This document shows positions 1 to 3,885 of a stretch of DNA of 6,730 nt, in pieces. Position 1 is the stretch's first letter. Every line of letters begins with the position of its first letter. Source of the stretch: Nitrososphaerota archaeon (GTDB lineage: Archaea; Thermoproteota; Nitrososphaeria; Nitrososphaerales; Nitrosopumilaceae); contig JACZUQ010000033.1 of the NCBI GenBank assembly GCA_022573065.1, positions 3,099-9,828 of the forward strand, given 5' to 3'. Made by a program: the position numbers and the translations under genes. A model generated the notes under the pieces. The model saw only the letters and a list, made by a program, of their open reading frames with translations. It did not search any database and was not told the DNA's origin.

Positions 1-56
1 TCTTTAATTTTTTTATAAACGTTCGATACCAGTTCTGGAGTACTTTCTATTTCCAC
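1..56 (-). CDS. N-terminal fragment of a leftward gene, cut by the window edge
   Basis: Reading leftward from a GTG at 56-54, 18 codons stay open to the window edge and give VEIESTPELVSNVYKKIK, with the start valine read as methionine. An in-frame TGA lies only three codons upstream (65-63), so the GTG is the first usable start. The charged, helix-forming sequence looks like a genuine protein N-terminus, and an AT-rich promoter-like box sits 25-34 bases upstream, which would suit a leaderless mRNA. The sequence faintly recalls the N-terminus of thaumarchaeal aconitate hydratase as I remember it. That is unverified memory, so no name is given. The gene is divergent from the 242-874 gene. Confidence 0.5.
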   Translation of the reverse strand, partial: MEIESTPELVSNVYKKIK

Positions 57-80
57 ACTTATTCAAGTTCATTTGGGGAA

Positions 81-90
81 TTTAATATTT
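81..90 (-). promoter_or_regulatory. Candidate TATA-like box for the left-edge gene
   Basis: On the minus strand this reads AAATATTAAA and lies 25-34 bases before the GTG start at 56. That is the spacing expected between an archaeal box A and a transcription start at or near the first codon. AT-rich boxes arise easily by chance in this genome, so the call rests on position more than on sequence. Confidence 0.3.
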
Positions 91-119
91 GTAATTTTTA
101 TCTAAAATTAAATTTACGA

Positions 120-140
120 CTGTTTTCCTATGTAAAACAG
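120..140 (+). other. Short perfect stem-loop in a divergent intergenic region
   Basis: CTGTTTT at 120-126 is perfectly complementary to AAAACAG at 134-140, leaving a 7-base loop. The stem is symmetric, so it could act as a DNA inverted repeat for a dimeric regulator or as an RNA hairpin on either strand. It is immediately followed by a second, larger stem-loop. It has no T-run after it on the plus strand, so it does not look like a terminator for a rightward transcript. Confidence 0.45.
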
Positions 141-144
141 CCTA

Positions 145-182
145 ACAATTATAAGCGAAAAACCAGTTTTCTTAATAGTTGT
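145..182 (+). other. Large imperfect stem-loop upstream of the 242-874 gene
   Basis: ACAATTATAAG at 145-155 pairs with 171-182 over 11 base pairs, with one bulged A (174) and one G-U pair (149 with 178). Inside it, AAAA at 159-162 can pair with TTTT at 167-170 around a CCAG tetraloop. The G-U pair exists only if the plus strand is transcribed; on the minus strand it would be an A-C mismatch. The structure could be part of a long 5' leader of the 242 gene, a separate small RNA, or a DNA-level inverted repeat. Confidence 0.4.
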
Positions 183-205
183 ATAAGGAAGCAATATTTG
201 ATTAC

Positions 206-213
206 TATATTTT
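206..213 (+). promoter_or_regulatory. Candidate TATA-like box for the 242-874 gene
   Basis: TATATTTT is centred about 26 bases before position 235, which would give a very short leader ahead of the ATG at 242. A second AT-rich box, TTTAATAAG at 231-239, would instead fit a start at the next methionine (272). The choice of start therefore depends on which box is used. Confidence 0.3.
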
Positions 214-241
214 CTTGAAAAAAGTGGTGTTTTAATAAGAA

Positions 242-874
242 ATGGTCAATAAGGGTTTTCCAAGTTTTGGTATGTCGCAGGCTGGGTCGTTTGTAGCAGC
301 TTTGAAAAATTACAATTTACCTGATTTTATTCTTGCCTTAGTTGCAAAAGATTGCAATTCAGATTTGCTTGAAAGAGGACGAATTGATGATAGATTACAA
401 AGTATGAATGATACCGCATTACAGGTTTTGCATAAGGTATTTGTTGATTGTCAAGAAGATGATAAAGGCAAATTTGCTCAATATCGATTTTATGCATATA
501 TTTCCAGTATGTATCATAAATGTGAAATTCTAATTAACGAAACTATTCCCGGAGCATCTGGAAAGAATCATAAAATTCAGGTAGCAGTTAAAAGCAATGG
601 AATGTACATTGCAATTGCTTCCAATAAAGCAACAGGCACTCCAGTTCAAAAAAGAGAACTAGAAAAATTCTATGCTATTGCCGATGATGTTAAAAAAGGA
701 GAACATGGTACTATGTTCACTGATGCAGTTTATGGCTCATCTGTTGGATTCAAAGGAGATGCGTTAGTAGAACTTGAAAAATTAAGTAACTCTAGAAATC
801 AAGATCCAGAAAATAAATTAGAATTCAAAACTGCTAATTTTGAAAATAGAATTTATTCAGTTACAAAGTGTTAA
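242..874 (+). CDS. Uncharacterised 210-residue protein, possible degenerate PD-(D/E)XK-like fold
   Basis: I do not recognise this gene by name. The protein is soluble, with no signal peptide or membrane segment. The N-terminal half (about 1-95) is helical and charged. The middle (about 104-170) runs GASGKNHKIQVAVKSNG, then a hydrophobic strand IAIASNK (123-129), then PVQKRELEKFYAIADDV, then GTMFTDAVYGSSVGF. This order of strand, turn, strand ending in K, helix and strand resembles Mrr-like restriction endonuclease folds. However, the usual aspartate is replaced by Q113 and the E-x-K motif reads A126-S-N-K129, so a nuclease function is doubtful. A structural or nucleic-acid-binding role is possible but inferred. 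The first ATG (242) is used. An ATG at codon 11 (272) is a real alternative, and GGTG at 226-229 is the only Shine-Dalgarno-like motif nearby. The gene stands alone, divergent from the left-edge gene and convergent with the metallopeptidase gene. Confidence 0.72.
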   Translation: MVNKGFPSFGMSQAGSFVAALKNYNLPDFILALVAKDCNSDLLERGRIDDRLQSMNDTALQVLHKVFVDCQEDDKGKFAQYRFYAYISSMYHKCEILINETIPGASGKNHKIQVAVKSNGMYIAIASNKATGTPVQKRELEKFYAIADDVKKGEHGTMFTDAVYGSSVGFKGDALVELEKLSNSRNQDPENKLEFKTANFENRIYSVTKC

Positions 875-884
875 ATTAATATCA

Positions 885-902
885 GTTTGTTCCCTTATTT
901 TT
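885..902 (+). terminator. Weak T-rich termination site after the 242-874 gene
   Basis: The stretch beginning 11 bases after the stop codon is T-rich (TTTGTTCCCTTATTTTT) and has no hairpin. Archaeal RNA polymerase often stops at T-rich tracts, so this is a plausible end for the rightward transcript. It lies within the 80-base gap between two convergent genes. Confidence 0.3.
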
Positions 903-954
903 GTAATACTTTAGCTTTAGCCATTGAATGTATTGGTTGAGTATGATTGTGTTA

Positions 955-1518
955 TTACTGGAAACTGGACGTATCAACTGTTAAAAAATAAGGTTTGTCA
1001 GTAGTTTTTTTAAAATTTTTTCCATATTGCTCAAAAGGTAAACTAGCAAATAGATGTTTAGTCCACACATCATGAACTAAATCCACATATTTTTTGTTAC
1101 CCAACTGTCTTAAGAGTTCATGAGCAATTTCATGAGAAACAGTTGTACAGTTTTTTTCAGCAATATACAAAATATCTTCATCATTTTTTGGTATTTGCCA
1201 TAGTGACATTCCGAAATTTTCAGCATGATAACCTTCACATGTACAGTCTGTCCAAAAAGGCCTAAAATGTGTAAGGTAGAAATGATAAATCCCTTCTCCT
1301 CGCTCTCTATGATCTCTAAGCAATTGATATGTATCCAATATTTTAAATAAACTAGTTTTTTTGGTTATCATTACATCTGATTTTACATCAAATTCTTTTG
1401 AAAAATTTTTCAGTATCCAGGTTTTAAAAAATTCTGACATTTGTTGTACGTATTCAAATTCTTTGTCTCGTTTACCAAGATCACTTTCTTTTATTACAAA
1501 AATAAAATGCAGTAACAT
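955..1518 (-). CDS. Putative zinc-dependent metallopeptidase with HEIAH motif
   Basis: The 187-residue protein contains TTVSHEIAHELLRQLG. The HExxH zincin signature falls at residues 129-133, with H129 and H133 as expected zinc ligands and E130 as the catalytic base. H149, D150 or H155 could supply the third ligand, but no standard third-ligand motif is evident, so I cannot place it in a named peptidase family. A second distinctive block at 80-108 is rich in aromatics and contains Cys92, Cys94 and a GYHAENFGMSLW segment; Cys124 lies just before HEIAH. No signal peptide or membrane helix is visible, so a cytoplasmic protein is inferred. The ATG at 1518 is preceded by a purely pyrimidine stretch with no Shine-Dalgarno site. 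The gene follows the RAM-domain gene after 18 bases that include an eight-T run, so the pair may be an operon or may be separated by a leaky terminator. The substrate is unknown. Confidence 0.75.
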   Translation of the reverse strand: MLLHFIFVIKESDLGKRDKEFEYVQQMSEFFKTWILKNFSKEFDVKSDVMITKKTSLFKILDTYQLLRDHRERGEGIYHFYLTHFRPFWTDCTCEGYHAENFGMSLWQIPKNDEDILYIAEKNCTTVSHEIAHELLRQLGNKKYVDLVHDVWTKHLFASLPFEQYGKNFKKTTDKPYFLTVDTSSFQ

Positions 1519-1536
1519 AGGAAAAAAAAGAAGTAA

Positions 1537-1776
1537 TTATGTTTGACCTTCAATACCCATTAAGGTCAAAGTTGAACGGATTTTTTCTATTTTTCTAATC
1601 TTCCAAGTAATTGTTTCTCTTAGTGTTTCAACAGTTCCAGATTCAATTTTTGCTAAAATATCGTAAGCACCAAAAGTCCCATGAACCTCTTTTACTCCTT
1701 CTAAGCTTTTTAGTTGCTCGATAATTGCTTCTTCGGAACCTAGTTCGCAGTTTATTAAAACATAGGCTGTTGCCAT
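1537..1776 (-). CDS. Stand-alone Lrp/AsnC ligand-binding (RAM) domain protein
   Basis: This 79-residue protein is essentially one RAM domain (regulation of amino-acid metabolism), the C-terminal effector-binding part of Lrp/AsnC regulators. Visible hallmarks are the first strand ATAYVLINCELG, helix EEAIIEQLKSLEGV, the signature HGTFGAYDILAKIE (32-45), a second helix TVETLRETITWKI, and the closing strand IRSTLTLMGIEG. There is no helix-turn-helix, so it cannot bind DNA in the way Lrp does. Family members of this size assemble into multimeric rings and bind amino acids or related effectors. It may sense a metabolite or modulate a full-length Lrp partner; this is inference. The ATG at 1776 has an AT-rich box 20-28 bases upstream, fitting a leaderless mRNA. 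It is the first gene of a possible two-gene unit with the HEIAH protein. Confidence 0.88.
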   Translation of the reverse strand: MATAYVLINCELGSEEAIIEQLKSLEGVKEVHGTFGAYDILAKIESGTVETLRETITWKIRKIEKIRSTLTLMGIEGQT

Positions 1777-1783
1777 ACTTTTG

Positions 1784-1790
1784 TATAAAA
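1784..1790 (+). promoter_or_regulatory. TATA-like box for a possible rightward small RNA
   Basis: TATAAAA on the plus strand is one of the best box A matches in the window. It would start a rightward transcript near 1813. No rightward protein gene begins there, but a hairpin with a T-run follows at 1896-1932. It overlaps the 5' flank of the leftward RAM gene, so it could also be incidental. Confidence 0.3.
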
Positions 1791-1795
1791 TTACG

Positions 1796-1804
1796 ATTAT
1801 ATCA
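1796..1804 (-). promoter_or_regulatory. Candidate TATA-like box for the RAM-domain gene
   Basis: On the minus strand this reads TGATATAAT and lies 20-28 bases before the ATG at 1776, so transcription would start at or within a base or two of the start codon. This fits leaderless archaeal genes and the lack of a Shine-Dalgarno site in ACAAAAGT directly before the ATG. Confidence 0.4.
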
Positions 1805-1812
1805 ATAAACCT

Positions 1813-1932
1813 ATCGCTAATCTGTATTTATCGAAGGGAAATCTTGATTATAGCAGCCCAAATTGTTTTGGAACTAACATTAATAGATAATCTAGAAAGT
1901 CGTAAGCGTTACGAGTTTTTGATTTTTTTTTT
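1813..1932 (+). ncRNA. Candidate small structured RNA (speculative)
   Basis: No convincing reading frame lies here, but several elements are ordered as in a small RNA gene. A TATAAAA box at 1784-1790 predicts a start near 1813. GATTAT (1846-1851) pairs with ATAATC (1887-1892) and encloses the hairpin CCAAA-TTGT-TTTGG (1858-1871). TCGTAA-GCG-TTACGA (1900-1914) is followed by a long T-run. I see no C/D-box pair, no tRNA fold and no similarity to RNase P or SRP RNA. Stems this short and AT-rich can occur by chance, so the call rests on the combination. Confidence 0.27.
1896..1932 (+). terminator. Hairpin followed by T-run, rightward
   Basis: TCGTAA (1900-1905) and TTACGA (1909-1914) form a perfect 6-bp stem with a 3-base loop. 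AAA and TTT can extend it past one G-G mismatch. It runs straight into TTTTTGATTTTTTTTTT at 1916-1932. This is an intrinsic-terminator layout for a plus-strand transcript, although no protein gene on that strand ends here. Confidence 0.4.
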
Positions 1933-1947
1933 AATGTAGAAAAATTG

Positions 1948-1977
1948 TAAGCACGAGATCCACTTGGTTCTTGCTTA
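1948..1977 (+). other. Imperfect stem-loop in the intergenic region
   Basis: TAAGCA (1948-1953) pairs with TGCTTA (1972-1977). Inside, GATCC (1957-1961) faces GGTTC (1966-1970) with one T-T mismatch around the loop ACTT. A competing 5-bp stem, TGGTT (1965-1969) with AACCA (1981-1985), is possible. I checked it as a tRNA arm, but the loop sizes do not fit. Its function is unknown. Confidence 0.25.
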
Positions 1978-2020
1978 GCTAACCAGTAGTTTATCATTTG
2001 TAAATTTAGTAATATGAGTA

Positions 2021-2029
2021 ATTTTAATT
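2021..2029 (+). promoter_or_regulatory. Candidate TATA-like box before the 2041-2232 element
   Basis: ATTTTAATT is centred near 2025, which would place a rightward start near 2051, just before the composition changes from AT-rich to G+C-rich at about 2061. With that start, the ATG at 2041 would be outside the transcript and the ATG at 2059 would be the first available. The surrounding sequence is AT-rich throughout, so this is weak. Confidence 0.22.
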
Positions 2030-2033
2030 CTTA

Positions 2034-2058
2034 GAAAAAAATGAATAAAAATAATAAA
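2034..2058 (-). terminator. Probable T-rich terminator of the pheS-pheT operon
   Basis: Read leftward, the pheT transcript would pass about 110 bases of 3' sequence, then a long inverted repeat (2131-2124 with 2071-2064), and then a T-rich tract (TTTTATTATTTTTATTCA and a final run of seven Ts). Hairpin followed by T-rich tract is a plausible stop. It would leave pheT mRNA with a 3' untranslated region antisense to the whole 2041-2232 element. Confidence 0.4.
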
Positions 2059-2232
2059 ATGTTCCCCGGTTCTGACTCACACAAACTCATTGGTATTTTA
2101 GCCGAATCCTCATTTGGCTCTAAAACCGGGGCGCCCTTTGTTGCACACCTGGGTGAATTAGAAATCATCGTAATCATCACGATCATCGTCATCCTAATCC
2201 GTCAGTATGCATTGCTCTTTTTGGGCGAATAA
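2041..2232 (+). CDS. Possible small membrane peptide, 63 codons (uncertain; may be RNA)
   Basis: The frame is open from the ATG at 2041 (or the ATG at 2059, codon 7) to a TAA at 2230-2232. Residues 1-40 are polar and unremarkable. Residues 40-61 are strongly hydrophobic, starting EIIVIITIIVILI, followed by RQ and YALLFLG, and would form one membrane helix. The helix is encoded by a 9-base tandem repeat using ATC for isoleucine, unlike the ATT/ATA preference of neighbouring genes. The first half coincides with a stable nested RNA structure. I do not recognise the peptide. It could be a short hydrophobic peptide of the type-I-toxin kind, a genuine small thaumarchaeal membrane protein, or a chance frame in a non-coding RNA. 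No Shine-Dalgarno site is visible. Confidence 0.25.
   Translation: MNKNNKMFPGSDSHKLIGILAESSFGSKTGAPFVAHLGELEIIVIITIIVILIRQYALLFLGE
2064..2131 (+). ncRNA. Candidate structured RNA element with nested stems
   Basis: CCCCGGTT (2064-2071) is perfectly complementary to AACCGGGG (2124-2131). Inside, TTTTAG (2096-2101) pairs with CTAAAA (2120-2125) and CCGAAT (2102-2107) pairs with ATTTGG (2112-2117) around the loop CCTC, leaving C2118 and T2119 bulged. An alternative 7-bp register is GCCGAAT (2101-2107) with ATTTGGC (2112-2118). The inner stem has a G-U pair (2104 with 2115) that becomes an A-C mismatch on the minus strand, so the plus strand is the better RNA. The outer and inner stems compete at 2124-2125. 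The G+C-rich composition stands out from the AT-rich surroundings. I cannot match it to a known RNA family. It also lies within the 63-codon frame. Confidence 0.4.
2164..2199 (+). repeat. Degenerate 9-base tandem repeat (ATCATC-based)
   Basis: The units are ATCATCGTA, ATCATCACG, ATCATCGTC and the diverged ATCCTAATC, starting at 2164, 2173, 2182 and 2191. The period equals three codons and is in frame with the 63-codon ORF, giving Ile-Ile-Val, Ile-Ile-Thr, Ile-Ile-Val and Ile-Leu-Ile. On the minus strand the same tract is purine-rich GATGA repeats. Confidence 0.6.
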
Positions 2233-2241
2233 TAATAGGTC

Positions 2242-3885
2242 CTAGTCAAATATTAATCCTGATAGTTTTATTTCAAAGCCAACGACTTTTACTTCTTCTC
2301 GTATTTTGAAATTTCCAATAACTTTTGAATCAATCTCGCCTAAAATTCCCACAATTTTTTCATTAACCAAAATGTTGGCAGTTTTGCCTTCTGAAAAAAT
2401 TGGATGAGACGATGTTTTTGTTTCACTATCAATGTTAAATCCAATCTTCAATAATGATTGAAGGATTGATTTTATTTCAGAAAAATTTGCGTCATTATGT
2501 GCACTGATTCCAGCTAAATGTGAGTCTTCTTGAATTGGGTTTCCTTTAGAAAAAACAATTCCTGTTTCAAACAGTTTTTGAGGATATTGCTCATGTATGT
2601 TTTTTGATAAATTTTCCAAAATCCCTGGAATTATTGCATCACGTAAGATAGTATGTTCAAGACTCTTAGATTCTACAACTTGAATTACATCAGAGTTACT
2701 CCTATTAGTTAACTCATTTTGAATTTGATTGCTAACTAAACTAGAGTTTACTACTTCAGTATATCCTAGACCAATCATTATCAAACTGAGAGAGTCTATA
2801 GCTTTTGTGATATCATTTTTTTCTCCTACAGAAATTGATGGAGGTAGTGTGGATTTTAGGTTTTCAATTCCATATCCTAGCGCAACTTCTTCTACCAAGT
2901 CCATAGTACCAAAAATATCAAATCTATAACGAGGAATAATACATATTATTTTATTTTTCTTTGCTGTTGCATCTATTCGACTTTTTCTAAGAGAACTAGC
3001 AATCATTGTAGTCGATAAATTTAATCCTAAAATGTTGTTTACAAGATCAGAATTTAGGATTATTTTCCTAGGTTTTAGCAAGGGAGAAGAATTGTTCGCT
3101 CCAGAAATTTTAACTGAACGAAGTTGAAATCCAGCAGCTTGTAAAGTGATAGCTACTACTGCAAGGGAATCTTCTGCTGCATTTTTGTCAGTAGCAGTAA
3201 CTTCGATCAATAGATTTGATGTGTTAGAGGATACAGTTGTAAGAGCAGAATTAATTATTGGTGGAAATGAGATAGTATTTTCTTTAGCATCTAAAATTAT
3301 TGGGACTTTAGGAGAATTATTTAAAATCGAACCATATTCTTTTCCAACTTCAGTTTTTTCCAAGATTTCAGATAGGGGGATTTCCTGTGATGAATCAAGT
3401 GGGATAAATTTGTGGTTTTTAGAAACTGTAGTGTATTTGATTGGAAATTCAATTTTTTCTAAATCATGTATACCAATAGATGCTTTTTTGCGTCTTCTAC
3501 CGATTCCAAAATGTAGATCTTCTTGAAGAGTAATTAGTTGGCGTATGGTTTCATCGTCAAGAGTTCCATTCTTAGCTATTATCGAGGTAATATATGGACG
3601 CACTTTTTTTACTGATGAATCGACTCTGAGATTGTAATTTCCTTTTTTAATTGATAGTTTAGGCATTCCTGTTTTGATTCCAAATAAACCTTGTAGTCCT
3701 AATGCAATACCAAAATCAGTTGCATAGTCAGGTCTATTTGGGCTGTATTCTACTCGAAGATATTCATTAGTTTGTTCTTCAATGTCTAATCCTAAAAATG
3801 GAATTTTTGAAAGTATTTTATTTTTGTTAGATTTTTTCCCAACAAGTTTTTGTAATCTGTTAAGATACAGCTGAACTACTGGCAT
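2242..3885 (-). CDS. pheT: Phenylalanyl-tRNA synthetase beta subunit, archaeal type
   Basis: PheT pairs with PheS in an alpha2-beta2 enzyme that charges tRNA-Phe; the beta chain carries the editing site that removes misacylated tyrosine. The 547 residues match the usual archaeal length. In order: an N-terminal part with SPNRPDY (48-54); the B3/B4 editing region (about 95-260) with HFGIGRRRKKASIGIHDLE (125-143); the B5 domain (about 273-345) ending IPRYRFDIFGTMDLVEEVAL; and the catalytic-like core (about 355-547) with GLGYTEVVNSSLVSNQ, LRDAIIPGILENL and PQKLFETGIVF. The bacterial FDX-ACB anticodon domain is absent, as in archaea. The ATG at 3885 (MPVVQLYLNRL) is chosen over an in-frame ATG at 3906 because a strong Shine-Dalgarno site lies 7 bases before it and archaeal PheT proteins normally begin with MP near this point. 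The gene overlaps pheS by 10 bases and is its downstream operon partner. Confidence 0.96.
   Translation of the reverse strand: MPVVQLYLNRLQKLVGKKSNKNKILSKIPFLGLDIEEQTNEYLRVEYSPNRPDYATDFGIALGLQGLFGIKTGMPKLSIKKGNYNLRVDSSVKKVRPYITSIIAKNGTLDDETIRQLITLQEDLHFGIGRRRKKASIGIHDLEKIEFPIKYTTVSKNHKFIPLDSSQEIPLSEILEKTEVGKEYGSILNNSPKVPIILDAKENTISFPPIINSALTTVSSNTSNLLIEVTATDKNAAEDSLAVVAITLQAAGFQLRSVKISGANNSSPLLKPRKIILNSDLVNNILGLNLSTTMIASSLRKSRIDATAKKNKIICIIPRYRFDIFGTMDLVEEVALGYGIENLKSTLPPSISVGEKNDITKAIDSLSLIMIGLGYTEVVNSSLVSNQIQNELTNRSNSDVIQVVESKSLEHTILRDAIIPGILENLSKNIHEQYPQKLFETGIVFSKGNPIQEDSHLAGISAHNDANFSEIKSILQSLLKIGFNIDSETKTSSHPIFSEGKTANILVNEKIVGILGEIDSKVIGNFKIREEVKVVGFEIKLSGLIFD

Noticed and set aside
1361..1546. 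61-codon plus-strand frame overlapping the metallopeptidase start
   Set aside because: It is antisense to the N-terminus of the HEIAH protein, is low in complexity and has no promoter or recognisable sequence.
1945..1990. Possible tRNA arm (GGTT with AACC, and TAAGCA with TGCTTA)
   Set aside because: The loops are 11 or more bases, and there is no 7-bp acceptor stem, D-arm or T-loop consensus at the right spacing.
2161..2199. C/D-box guide RNA on the minus strand, suggested by repeated GATGA
   Set aside because: GATGA-like C boxes occur repeatedly, but no CTGA D box sits at guide spacing; the GATGA repeats follow from the 9-base tandem repeat.
3146..3526. 126-codon open frame on the plus strand
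   Set aside because: It lies wholly inside pheT on the opposite strand. The pheT frame there encodes recognisable B3/B4 and B5 domain sequence, while the plus-strand translation looks like nothing known.
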